Shown here piece after piece: positions 1 to 6,015 of a stretch of 26,358 nt of DNA; positions within the stretch are counted from its first letter, which is position 1, and each line of letters begins with the position of its first letter. The stretch is from a virus, in the IMG/VR virus record IMGVR_UViG_3300042392_000347, positions 1-26,358 of that record. One strand, 5' to 3'. The position numbers and the translations under genes were made by a program. The notes beneath the pieces were generated by a model. It had not been told where the DNA came from and did no database searches. It was given only the letters and a program-made list of their open reading frames with translations.

Positions 1-77
1 CCAACAAACGCTACACTGGTTATCCTTTTTAAGATACCACCACCTCCGTTGAGCATGTTTCCTAGGACATATTGCAT
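1..77 (-). CDS. Start of an unidentified gene, cut by the left window edge
   Basis: Only the first 25 codons are visible. Reading starts at the ATG at 77-75, immediately after the TAA of the connector-like gene (79-81), with one base between them, and stays open to the edge. The visible N-terminus begins MQYVLGNMLNGGGGIL and then becomes mildly hydrophobic. This is too little for family assignment. Its place directly after a connector-like gene and the tight spacing suggest another head-to-tail or tail protein of the same transcription unit. The continuous frame and the coupling are seen; the role is a guess. Confidence 0.55.
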   Translation of the reverse strand, partial: MQYVLGNMLNGGGGILKRITSVAFV

Positions 78-78
78 A

Positions 79-855
79 TTACCAGCGAAGTTGCATGTTA
101 GCGTTTGTGCGGATGCGATTACTCACGAACCCGCTTGTGTGATTCTCGTCGAGGCGGATTAGCTCTTCCGTAAGAAGTGCTTCAGCCTCTTGGTCGGCAA
201 GTGCTGCCTTCTCCTGCTGACCTTCAGCACGGAGGTAGTCGGCGTATGTTCCGTGAGCGAGGTACTGGAACCACTCTGCTGGGACGCTGGATGTCTCACC
301 AGCACCATCACCATAGGTGTCGGAGAGTTGCGCCTTGTAGGTCACAAATACAGTCTGTGGGTTTAGGTCTCCACAGATCGGCGTAGCACCTTCAGAAGTC
401 ACCGTGAAATCAAACTCATTCACAGATGTTGCTATATACGGAGCCTGTTGGAAGATACGCATGAAGCTATCAATTCCGCTTTTCCCAGTCTCCGTGTACG
501 GGACATAGCCAAGGGCTGGGCGAGCCGTGCCAGTGCCAGTTCCTGCACCAGTAGCGACAAAATACTCTCCAACCGTGTTTGCGCTAGAACCAATGGCGGT
601 GAAGTCGGTGTCACCAACGGTTGCGATAAAGTAGCCGCTGTCTGCCACGATAGCAGTTGCGGCAATAGGGTCGCTTGACAGGTAGCGCTCCTCGCCAATC
701 TTGAGGAAGCGTGTCCAGTAGTTGCTGGAGCGGTAAGCCCTCTGCGCCCTGCGGTTAATTAGTGCCTTAATGCGTCCAGTTTCAATGCTGGCGAACACCA
801 CGCCACACAGGGCTTGTATCAGCGCAAATAGGTCAGCGTAGGTTCTGGTCTGCAT
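79..855 (-). CDS. Putative head-tail connector / tail tubular protein A-like (258 aa)
   Basis: Likely a ring protein between portal and tail, comparable in role to T7 gp11 or P22 gp4. The first 70 residues look helical and include an Arg-rich stretch followed by Asn-Tyr-Trp (NRRAQRAYRSSNYW), a pattern I associate with podoviral tail tubular A-type proteins. The middle (about 75-175) is rich in Thr, Gly and Val and looks beta-stranded. The C-terminal third is again helical (YADYLRAEGQQEKAALADQE), as in many adaptors. The ATG at 855 overlaps the TGA of the upstream 92-aa gene (TGATG); a TTG one codon earlier is less likely. Family placement rests on recall and size, without a search. Another capsid-proximal structural role is possible. 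Confidence 0.55.
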   Translation of the reverse strand: MQTRTYADLFALIQALCGVVFASIETGRIKALINRRAQRAYRSSNYWTRFLKIGEERYLSSDPIAATAIVADSGYFIATVGDTDFTAIGSSANTVGEYFVATGAGTGTGTARPALGYVPYTETGKSGIDSFMRIFQQAPYIATSVNEFDFTVTSEGATPICGDLNPQTVFVTYKAQLSDTYGDGAGETSSVPAEWFQYLAHGTYADYLRAEGQQEKAALADQEAEALLTEELIRLDENHTSGFVSNRIRTNANMQLRW

Positions 856-1133
856 CAAATGTCTCCAGCTTTAAGGTGTGATTCTCGTTTGAAGAAGTCT
901 CGGACAAACTCTCGGTCGTCCCAGCACTCCATTCCGTATTTATTCCCAATAAGAAAGTATTCATGCTGTGGAATTGCCCCCACGGGTTTCCCTAGCGTCG
1001 ATTGTGCATCCTTCATTGCGCGAGCTTCGGCGGATGCTGCCTGTTCCCGTACTTTTTGTTTTGCTTCCATCAGCAACCTGCCAGAGCAAAGCTCACGGAC
1101 AAGTGCTGCGTTGAATTCCTCGTCACAGATCAT
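855..1133 (-). CDS. Hypothetical 92-aa protein before the connector-like gene
   Basis: I do not recognise a family. The protein has a charged helical N-terminal half (LLMEAKQKVREQAASAEARA), then a segment with PQHEYFLIGNKYGMECWDD and a basic C-terminus. It has no membrane segment. It begins just downstream of the terminator at 1137-1173, so it depends on read-through or on an unseen promoter. Its stop overlaps the start of the connector-like gene by one base, which suggests coupled translation and a head-completion or assembly role. No Shine-Dalgarno sequence precedes the ATG. Confidence 0.7.
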   Translation of the reverse strand: MICDEEFNAALVRELCSGRLLMEAKQKVREQAASAEARAMKDAQSTLGKPVGAIPQHEYFLIGNKYGMECWDDREFVRDFFKRESHLKAGDI

Positions 1134-1136
1134 TGG

Positions 1137-1173
1137 TAAGAAGAAAAGGGTGGGAGAGTTTCCCCTCCCACCC
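1137..1173 (-). terminator. Rho-independent terminator behind the capsid gene pair
   Basis: On the minus strand GGGTGGGAG pairs perfectly with CTCCCACCC (plus positions 1165-1173 and 1148-1156) across an 8-base loop. The run TTTTCTTCTT follows. The element lies 11 bases after the stop of the 144-aa gene and 4 bases before the next ATG. It would make capsid and decoration mRNA more abundant than the downstream connector genes. Confidence 0.8.
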
Positions 1174-1183
1174 CAGTTGAGGA

Positions 1184-1618
1184 TTAGACTCCAGTCGAGA
1201 TAGCACCCGGATCAAGGATCGTGAGCGCAATCGTGAAGTCACCGCCAGTAAGGCTACCAACAGTTCCACCGAAACGAGCGAACACAGGGATCGCGGCGGT
1301 GGTGTTGTTGATGAGGCCGGGTTCCGTGTCGACTGCCGAACCAGTGTTGTAGGCAACCTTGGTAAGGTTATCGAGGTCGGTGCTTGCAACCAGATTGGTA
1401 GCAGTGCCAGTGATGGTTCCAACGGAGATCGTGATGTCAGCCGCACCAGCAAGTGCGTTATTAACAACTACGGCTGCGTTGGTGATGATGCCACCTGCGG
1501 GGAGGGAAGCGATAAGCTTCTCCGACGAGGTGAGATAACCAGTGGTAGCAAGTTCAGTACCAGTGATGCGGAAGAAATGCGTGAAACCACGCGATTCTTG
1601 GTTAGTGAGTTGAGGCAT
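1184..1618 (-). CDS. Putative capsid decoration or minor structural protein (144 aa)
   Basis: The gene lies 24 bases behind the major capsid gene and directly before a strong terminator, the usual place for a decoration protein made in quantity. The sequence is rich in Ala, Thr, Gly and Val, with alternating hydrophobic stretches such as ADITISVGTITGTATNLV and DFTIALTILDPG, typical of an all-beta protein. There is no Cys, no membrane segment and no enzyme motif. The leader before the ATG is A/T-rich (AGACATAATAAT) and has no Shine-Dalgarno sequence. The role comes from position and composition only; no homologue is recognised. A head fibre or stabilising protein is the main alternative. Confidence 0.65.
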   Translation of the reverse strand: MPQLTNQESRGFTHFFRITGTELATTGYLTSSEKLIASLPAGGIITNAAVVVNNALAGAADITISVGTITGTATNLVASTDLDNLTKVAYNTGSAVDTEPGLINNTTAAIPVFARFGGTVGSLTGGDFTIALTILDPGAISTGV

Positions 1619-1642
1619 ATTATTATGTCTTTCTAGTTAGGA

Positions 1643-2644
1643 TTAGGATGCAGCGTTGGCGATCTTGCCGTGGGCTTGCGGGTGCTTGCAGACGAGCGTG
1701 CCAGTCATGTCCACATAACCGCGCTCACCACCACCTTGATTCTCAAGGCGAGTAGCACCCATCGGGATCAACGAATCGAAGCCAAGGTATTTCGGGTTGA
1801 GGATATAACCAACATTGGTCGTAGCGGTCGGCATACAAGCAGGGTTGGCGTTGACGATCTTGACCATACCGAAGTCGGAGTCATAGACATTGACAGCGAG
1901 AGTGATTGCCTTGCTGGTCGCGTCTTGATTGACATGGTAGGTAACGCCTGCACTCGACGGAGTGGCGCGGGTGAAGCCGCTGATAAGCTGACGAAGGGCA
2001 ACATTGGCAACAAGCGTGAGCGAGTTCATCTCACCATTACGCGAGAAGATCGAACCGATAAGGCTGTTGAATTGCGATTCGCTGAGACCAGCACTGGTGC
2101 GGATCGAGTCAGCAGGGGTGCGGTAGGCAGCAGGAACATCGGATGGGCCTGCGGAGTCAAGCCAGTCACCAAGGCCACGGAGGGCGTAGGGAGTGCCAGC
2201 ACCGTTCTCGACCGAACGATCTTCGTTCGACGCGATACGAGCTTCCACATCACGCTTGAGTTCGCGCATCGACTTGGCTTCGGCTTGGGCGATATTGGCA
2301 GGGCCAACGCTCGTCACGGCTTGTTGCAGGTTCGATACGAGGTAGTCGCGGCGGAAGGTTTGGACATAGTTACCAAGGCGAGCGCGATCAGCGAACTTGT
2401 CGCTGAAGGTGTTCACATCGGAACCTTCGGCAACACCAACGATGGAGGGAGCAGCGAGGCTGTCCACAGTCCACTCTTTGAAGGTGCTGTTGGCCTTGCC
2501 TTTCGAGCAAAGCGAAAGGATCGGGGTTTCTTCTGGGGCGAGGATGGTCAACTCATTGCTGAGGTCTTCGCGGTTGCTGATTGCGGAACCTTGGCCAAGT
2601 TTGGCTTGGGGCGCATTCGGGTTATATGAGGTTGAGATGGGCAT
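1643..2644 (-). CDS. Major capsid protein, SU10-like (333 aa)
   Basis: Forms the icosahedral shell. The N-terminal part carries the pattern I associate with the SU10-type capsid family: an Asn/Asp/Glu segment with APEETPILSL at about 35-44, then KGKANSTFKEWTVDSLAAP. Next come an acidic EGSDV and an aromatic NYVQTFRRDY that resemble the family's 'EGaD... n.tQif' block. A helical stretch with KSMRELKRDVEARI matches the region that pairs with the scaffold or a neighbouring subunit. The length of 333 aa is usual. Upstream is an acidic scaffold gene and downstream a decoration candidate, giving a classic head module. No Shine-Dalgarno sequence is seen; the leader is A/T-rich. The family call is by recall but the context is strong. 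Confidence 0.88.
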   Translation of the reverse strand: MPISTSYNPNAPQAKLGQGSAISNREDLSNELTILAPEETPILSLCSKGKANSTFKEWTVDSLAAPSIVGVAEGSDVNTFSDKFADRARLGNYVQTFRRDYLVSNLQQAVTSVGPANIAQAEAKSMRELKRDVEARIASNEDRSVENGAGTPYALRGLGDWLDSAGPSDVPAAYRTPADSIRTSAGLSESQFNSLIGSIFSRNGEMNSLTLVANVALRQLISGFTRATPSSAGVTYHVNQDATSKAITLAVNVYDSDFGMVKIVNANPACMPTATTNVGYILNPKYLGFDSLIPMGATRLENQGGGERGYVDMTGTLVCKHPQAHGKIANAAS

Positions 2645-2661
2645 GATATTAGTTAGTTAGA

Positions 2662-3708
2662 TTATTTAGTCATCCGGGCAACTCTGGCGGCAACCCAGTC
2701 CTCAACAGATTGTGAGGATTGAAACCTTTGGTAGGCTTGATCAGCACCCTTCTTCGCGGTCTTCGCACCTGCTTTCGCCGCTCCAGCACCATACGGGGTT
2801 CCAGCTACTTTTGGCTTGGAAATAGTTCCCGCTGCTTTTGCCGCGCTCTTGGTCTTCTGACTGCGATGGATGGATCGTACTGCGTGTGCCAAAATATACG
2901 GGAGTTGCGGCCCGAGGTCTGGAACATGCAGGTTAACCAGTTCAACTAGTGGGTCAGCTAGGAGTGCCTTGTATTGTTTACCGATGTCGGATTCCTCGTC
3001 GGCAACCTCTGGGACTTCCTGCGGGATCAACCCGGTGAAGTGTTCCCGTGCCTGCTCGCGTTGTCCTCGCTTGGCGATTTCTGCATGCTGGGCTGGGAGG
3101 TATTTTGCCATGGCTTCCCGCGCATTGCGGTTAGCCCGACGAATCTCTTTCTTCGTAAACTCCTTGTCACCTAGGACGATGATGTCTTCAGCACCATAGT
3201 CTTCGTGTTCTTCAAGGATTGTGTCGGTTTCCTCCGCGACCTTCTCCAGTTCCGCATATTTAGCTTGTAGCCCCTCGACACTGTCGATGTCACGGAAGGG
3301 GTTTTGCTCTGCTGGAATTACTGGTAGTGGTTTCGTTTCGGCCTGCGAGTTCAGCTTTTCCTCAAGTGCCTTCTTTTGCGCTGTAAGCTCACCCACTCGG
3401 TGTAGCAAACGGCTGCGGCTCTTTTTGGCCAATGCTTGGATCTCTTCAGGGTTTAGCGACAACAAGTCTACTTCCTGTTCCTCTTCGCCTTCTTCCTCGG
3501 CTTCTTCTTCTTCGGGTTCTTCCTGTTCGTCGGAAACTGCCTCTGGCTCCAGAGTCTCTTCCTCTTCCCAAGAATCATCCTCAGTTTCAGTAGCTTCGGC
3601 TTCTGGTTCTGAGTACTTCTGACTCCTTTGGTTGATTAAATCTTCAAAGGATATGTTATTAGACAAGGGGTTTTCGGCTCCCTCGATAGCCTCGGATTGC
3701 ACATTCAT
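2662..3708 (-). CDS. Capsid scaffolding protein (348 aa)
   Basis: Internal scaffold that directs shell assembly and then leaves. Residues about 30-80 are extremely acidic, with long runs of Glu, followed by a predicted coiled coil (LLHRVGELTAQKKALEEKL). A helical middle follows, and the tail is Lys/Ala-rich and basic (TAKKGADQAYQRFQ, then VAARVARMTK), a usual coat-binding arrangement. The gene sits directly upstream of the capsid gene. I chose the ATG at 3708; an in-frame TTG at 3753 would add 15 residues including an Arg run and cannot be excluded. No Shine-Dalgarno sequence precedes either. The upstream region holds the repeats and inverted repeats described separately. Confidence 0.82.
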   Translation of the reverse strand: MNVQSEAIEGAENPLSNNISFEDLINQRSQKYSEPEAEATETEDDSWEEEETLEPEAVSDEQEEPEEEEAEEEGEEEQEVDLLSLNPEEIQALAKKSRSRLLHRVGELTAQKKALEEKLNSQAETKPLPVIPAEQNPFRDIDSVEGLQAKYAELEKVAEETDTILEEHEDYGAEDIIVLGDKEFTKKEIRRANRNAREAMAKYLPAQHAEIAKRGQREQAREHFTGLIPQEVPEVADEESDIGKQYKALLADPLVELVNLHVPDLGPQLPYILAHAVRSIHRSQKTKSAAKAAGTISKPKVAGTPYGAGAAKAGAKTAKKGADQAYQRFQSSQSVEDWVAARVARMTK

Positions 3709-3795
3709 GTTTTTGACACCAGTTAACGCCCGGCGGCGGCGATGACCTAGCAATGTGGAGGGAGTTAATATAAGTCAACAATGGGGGCATATGGG

Positions 3796-3814
3796 TGTGG
3801 ATAGGTGTGGATAA
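3796..3814 (-). promoter_or_regulatory. Two DnaA-box-like 9-mers in tandem
   Basis: On the minus strand TTATCCACA (3806-3814) is an exact match to the E. coli DnaA-box consensus. It is followed by CTATCCACA (3796-3804), one mismatch away. A third one-mismatch copy, TTATCCACG, lies on the plus strand at 4094-4102. The pair is about 60 bases from the three tandem 12-mers. DnaA recruitment and origin function are inferences from motif and arrangement. Confidence 0.45.
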
Positions 3815-3820
3815 CTATAT

Positions 3821-3848
3821 GTCAGAAATAATGTGTAGTTTTTCTGAC
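3821..3848. repeat. Inverted repeat GTCAGAAA / TTTCTGAC
   Basis: Two perfect 8-base arms at 3821-3828 and 3841-3848 are separated by 12 bases. The repeat lies between the DnaA-like boxes and the tandem 12-mers, upstream of the scaffold gene. It could be an operator or an mRNA leader hairpin. It has no run of T after it, so it is not a convincing terminator. Confidence 0.5.
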
Positions 3849-3875
3849 GAAAATCGTGTGGTCTTATTGCGTTAT

Positions 3876-3911
3876 CGTCGGAGAAAATGTCGGAGTAAAT
3901 GTCGGAGTAAA
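3876..3911. repeat. Three tandem 12-bp repeats
   Basis: CGTCGGAGAAAA (3876-3887) is followed by two identical copies of TGTCGGAGTAAA (3888-3899 and 3900-3911) without gaps. The region has no convincing gene. Directly repeated short elements beside DnaA-like boxes resemble an iteron or origin-unwinding array; an activator site for the capsid operon is the alternative. Because 12 is a multiple of three, the repeat keeps overlapping reading frames open and makes false ORFs. Confidence 0.85.
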
Positions 3912-3967
3912 TCCACGCCACCAATATGGATATTTTGACGGGTAATTTGTGGGTTGACAGGCGTGGA
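3912..3967. repeat. Inverted repeat TCCACGCC / GGCGTGGA around the control region
   Basis: Perfect 8-base arms at 3912-3919 and 3960-3967 are 40 bases apart. The left arm touches the tandem 12-mers. The right arm lies in the spacer of the plus-strand promoter candidate, so a protein bound to both arms could loop the DNA and control both directions of transcription. That function is inferred. Confidence 0.55.
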
Positions 3968-3982
3968 AACCCAGAGTAGGAT
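3954..3982 (+). promoter_or_regulatory. Sigma70-like promoter facing the structured noncoding region
   Basis: TTGACA (3954-3959), a 17-base spacer and TAGGAT (3977-3982) give a consensus -35 box and a four-of-six -10 box at ideal spacing. The predicted start near 3989 lies just before the first element of the hairpin-rich stretch. The direction is opposite to the neighbouring virion genes. The tRNA promoter candidate at 23820-23848 has the same design (TTGACA, 17, TACCAT). Confidence 0.5.
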
Positions 3983-3988
3983 TCGCCT

Positions 3989-4498
3989 TGACGGGAAGTG
4001 AGGCTTGTCGTTACCATTCACCCCTCCAGTTCGTAAAGGTCTGGACGCAAGGGCTGGCACGGGTTCCTCACTTCCCCGTGCTAGCCCTTTGCCTTATCCA
4101 CGGGGTTGGTGACATATTCAAGGAATCGAGGAACGCTCAAACGACCGCACGAAACCTAGGTAAGAGTCTCACAGGGTACTGCGCTTGATGAATTTGCGGC
4201 GCAGTTAAACAGAGTGTGACGACCAAGGAGCTTGACGCAGACCTATAGCCTCAGCCCTCTGCTATCCTTGGTTCCAGCCTTGCTGGTATGTAAATCGACC
4301 TTTCCGACGATATACGGGAGTTAGAAGCATAGTACTCGCCACATAAGGCGAACTATGCCTACGAGCCTTCCTCCTCAGCCGGGAGTTGGGGTATGTGCTA
4401 ATGTATGAGAAACTGGACGAAAACCGTCCTAATTGTCGCATATTTCCACATATTAAGTCCTGCTTAACCGCTCAACTTGTAAGTATTGCTTACAGGTT
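3989..4498 (+). ncRNA. Candidate large structured noncoding RNA
   Basis: About 500 bases without a credible gene hold an unusual density of hairpins. In plus order: TCCAG/CTGGA (4025-4045); a 15-bp stem (4049-4063 with 4075-4089); GTCTCAC/GTGTGAC (4166-4220, one mismatch) enclosing ACTGCGC/GCGCAGT (4178-4205); ACCAAGGA/TCCTTGGT (4222-4272); CCAGC/GCTGG (4274-4286); GCATAGT plus TCGCC with their complements (4327-4358); GGACG/CGTCC (4415-4429); TTAAG/CTTAA (4453-4467); and a 10-bp stem (4474-4498). The imperfect pairs of the 15-bp and 10-bp stems are G-U wobbles on the plus strand but A-C mismatches on the minus strand, which favours a plus-strand RNA. A promoter candidate precedes it. I see no match to tRNA, tmRNA, RNase P or group I intron cores. 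The boundaries, especially the 3' end, are uncertain. Confidence 0.45.
3993..4089 (+). other. 15-bp hairpin with a loop complementary to an upstream 11-mer (pseudoknot)
   Basis: AAGGGCTGGCACGGG (4049-4063) pairs with CCCGTGCTAGCCCTT (4075-4089) with a single G-U. The loop sequence CCTCACTTCCC (4066-4076) is the exact complement of GGGAAGTGAGG (3993-4003). Nine of those 11 bases lie in the loop and two overlap the stem. A pseudoknot or a switch between two structures would explain both pairings. Confidence 0.65.
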
Positions 4499-4536
4499 CA
4501 AAAAGAAAGGCCACGGGGATGAAACCCGTGACCTTC
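4499..4536 (-). terminator. Rho-independent terminator at the end of the long virion operon
   Basis: On the minus strand AAGGTCACGGG pairs with CCCGTGGCCTT around a 7-base loop with one G-U, followed by TCTTTTTG. It lies about 70 bases behind the stop of the last small gene (4607). The wobble is a G-U only on the minus strand, which agrees with this direction. It separates the terminase-portal unit from the scaffold-capsid unit. Confidence 0.8.
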
Positions 4537-4606
4537 CCAAACCAATGAAACAATGAAACACACGCTAGGCGTGATGGGTAATGTTTACATTGTTACGGGC
4601 AAATTG

Positions 4607-4909
4607 TCAAGCAATCCGTTTTGGCCCAACTCCACCAGAGTATCCACCAGATTGCGGTTGAGGGATTCCCATGCCAGCTTGGCTACCTTGCGCTGCCATA
4701 CCCGACTGACCCATTCCACTCATGGAGTTTGGAATTGGAGAATATGTAGCGGACGACATTGTTCCACGCGCCTTGTTCGCAATTACGGGTGGTCGGTAGA
4801 ACATGCTTGTAGGCATTGCTTTTGCGGCTTGGGCTTTCATGGCATTCATGCCACCCATTGACTGCATCTTGTTGGAGATTGCCTTGTTGAGGCCTTGTCG
4901 ATTCATCAT
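4607..4909 (-). CDS. Hypothetical Met/Gly/Ser-rich 100-aa protein
   Basis: No family is recognised. The protein starts with two Met codons (ATG at 4909 and 4906; either could be used). It is very rich in Met, Gly, Ser, Gln and Ala, for example SMSGMGQSGMAAQGSQAGMG, ends in a Pro/Gly-rich tail (GGVGPKRIA), and is basic. Such low-complexity composition suggests a disordered protein. It is the last gene of the long operon before the terminator, 20 bases behind the 67-aa gene. A minor virion or assembly factor is possible but not shown. Confidence 0.65.
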   Translation of the reverse strand: MMNRQGLNKAISNKMQSMGGMNAMKAQAAKAMPTSMFYRPPVIANKARGTMSSATYSPIPNSMSGMGQSGMAAQGSQAGMGIPQPQSGGYSGGVGPKRIA

Positions 4910-4929
4910 AATAGTGTTTTAGTGTTGGG

Positions 4930-5133
4930 TTAATTTAGTACGGAGAGTAGTTCATCAAGAGCAGCGATAGACCCCGCGACCTTCATCACATCATTGCTGG
5001 ACTCGCACAGGCGGAGATCACCGAAGAACTTCTCGCGTTCATCTCGGATGAACTGGACGATGGCGTGATATTCCTCGCGGTCGGAGAGTGCTTCTACGGA
5101 TTGTTGTATCGTTGGTTTTGGTAGTGGTGTCAT
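4930..5133 (-). CDS. Hypothetical 67-aa helical protein
   Basis: A short, mostly helical, acidic protein. The core REEYHAIVQFIRDEREKFFG is followed by SNDVMKVAGSIAALDELL, a pattern I have seen in small phage proteins encoded near the portal, though no function is known. It is the only acidic member of an otherwise basic cluster. It starts at an ATG three bases behind the stop of the 50-aa gene (TAAACCATG), so translation is probably coupled. It may act as a head-assembly helper; this is inference from position. Confidence 0.7.
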   Translation of the reverse strand: MTPLPKPTIQQSVEALSDREEYHAIVQFIRDEREKFFGDLRLCESSNDVMKVAGSIAALDELLSVLN

Positions 5134-5136
5134 GGT

Positions 5137-5289
5137 TTACTTGCGTTTCTCGGCGCGTTTGATCTTTCGCTCCTGCTTGAGCATGTCTTTGGTTGGCTTC
5201 TTGCCAGAACCTTTAGCGGCACGGATGTTGTCCCACATTCCACGCTTGGACATGGAACCATCCGCTCGTTTGATCATCTTGGCTTTCAT
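5137..5289 (-). CDS. Very small basic protein (50 aa)
   Basis: A 50-codon frame exactly fills the gap between the 62-aa and 67-aa genes, three bases from each. It starts MKAKMIKRADGSMSKRGMWD and ends in KIKRAEKRK. Roughly one residue in three is Lys or Arg, so it is strongly basic; it has no Cys and no membrane segment. The regular TAA-three bases-ATG spacing on both sides supports a real gene. Binding to nucleic acid is plausible from charge only. No family is recognised. Confidence 0.72.
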   Translation of the reverse strand: MKAKMIKRADGSMSKRGMWDNIRAAKGSGKKPTKDMLKQERKIKRAEKRK

Positions 5290-5292
5290 GGC

Positions 5293-5481
5293 TTACTTGC
5301 GCTTCTTGGACATCCCAGCCTGCGACATGGCAATTGCCACGGCTTGTTTGCGGCTCTTCACCACAGGTGCTTTGCGCGGCCCCTTTGGGTCTCGGCCCGC
5401 ATGGAGCGTTCCAGACTTATATTCACCCATTGTCTTTGCTATTTTGGCTTGTTTGGCGGATTTGGTCTTTGGTGTCTTCAT
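5293..5481 (-). CDS. Small basic protein, DUF6496-like (62 aa)
   Basis: The C-terminal half reads KGPRKAPVVKSRKQAVAIAM followed by SQAGMSKKRK. This resembles small phage and bacterial proteins grouped as DUF6496 (pattern: short Lys-rich N-terminus, 'G.L..G', then 'V..rkQAiAIAlseAg'). No biochemical role is known to me. The central SRKQAVAIAMSQAG should be a helix, and the rest is Lys-rich. It sits in the basic mini-gene cluster with three bases to the next ATG and seven to the preceding stop. The family label is by recall. Confidence 0.72.
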   Translation of the reverse strand: MKTPKTKSAKQAKIAKTMGEYKSGTLHAGRDPKGPRKAPVVKSRKQAVAIAMSQAGMSKKRK

Positions 5482-5488
5482 GGTAGTA

Positions 5489-5731
5489 TCATCTCATGCT
5501 TTTACTGCCTTTGCAACGCCACTTTTTGCGGGACAATGCATTGGGTGAGTTGGGGTCACTCTTCCAGTCACCCTTGATTTTAGCAGATCTGGCGCAATAG
5601 GAATCGCCCTTCTTCGTACCGGGTCGGATGCGATCCTTGCCGTCAGCAGCCTTACCTGCCTGCCCGAAGCGTACGGTCTTCTTGCGACCAGTTTCGGGGT
5701 TGGTGACTACTTTTGAGAAACGCTTTTCCAC
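5489..5731 (-). CDS. Small basic protein, DUF6321-like (80 aa), GTG start
   Basis: The sequence contains TNPETGRKKTVRFGQAGKA, then PGTKKGDSYCARSAKIKGDW, and ends SPNALSRKKWRCKGSKSMR. I associate the 'GTKKGDSYCARSA... NALSRKKWRCKGSKS' block with a family of short phage proteins (DUF6321) of unknown function. Two Cys flank a basic segment; whether they bind metal or form a disulphide cannot be said. The start is GTG at 5731, four bases behind the upstream TAA; no ATG is available. It is strongly basic, like its neighbours. Confidence 0.72.
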   Translation of the reverse strand: MEKRFSKVVTNPETGRKKTVRFGQAGKAADGKDRIRPGTKKGDSYCARSAKIKGDWKSDPNSPNALSRKKWRCKGSKSMR

Positions 5732-5735
5732 GATG

Positions 5736-5993
5736 TTACTTTACGGTCTTGCGCTGTGCTGAACTTTCAGTTCCGCGAGCCTTGTTCTTGTCGCGAATAT
5801 AAGCCGTGACATCGGCACTAATTTCGTCTGCTAGCTTTTTGGTGGAAGCGGTTAGAAATCTAGGATTGCTTTGCATGTGTTTCATTTGCTTGGTCTGCAA
5901 TTCACCTTCAGCAATGTTGTAACCACGAAAGTCTCTTGTTTTCTTGGCAATTTGATGTTTAAGATACTCGGTTTTAGGTTTGTAGTTGGGCAT
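5736..5993 (-). CDS. Hypothetical basic protein (85 aa)
   Basis: It starts at the ATG at 5993 (MPNYKPKTEYLKHQIAKKTR), 22 bases behind the portal stop. The same frame is open further upstream but overlaps the portal gene, so the longer version is rejected. The protein is basic and helical, with QTKQMKHMQSNPRF and KKLADEISADVTAYIRDKNK and a basic tail. No family is recognised. It is first in the row of six mini-genes between portal and terminator. Confidence 0.7.
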   Translation of the reverse strand: MPNYKPKTEYLKHQIAKKTRDFRGYNIAEGELQTKQMKHMQSNPRFLTASTKKLADEISADVTAYIRDKNKARGTESSAQRKTVK

Positions 5994-6015
5994 ATGTTTA
6001 GTTGTGGTGTAATGG

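Noticed and set aside
1670-2629. 319-aa plus-strand frame opposite the major capsid gene
   Set aside because: It is an antisense shadow of a strongly supported gene; the translation has no domain pattern.
3747-3778. Minus-strand promoter TTGACT before the scaffold gene
   Set aside because: At 16-18 bases no hexamer resembles a -10 box (CATTGC at best), so I did not call it.
3775-4017. 80-aa minus-strand frame with a repeated Tyr-Ser-Asp-Ile
   Set aside because: The repeats come from three tandem 12-mers, which keep several frames open. The frame covers DnaA-like boxes and inverted repeats and has no coding-like composition.
3988-4188. 66-aa plus-strand frame in the hairpin region
   Set aside because: It needs a TTG start and runs through the 15-bp hairpin. 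The composition is not protein-like and the structured RNA explanation fits better.
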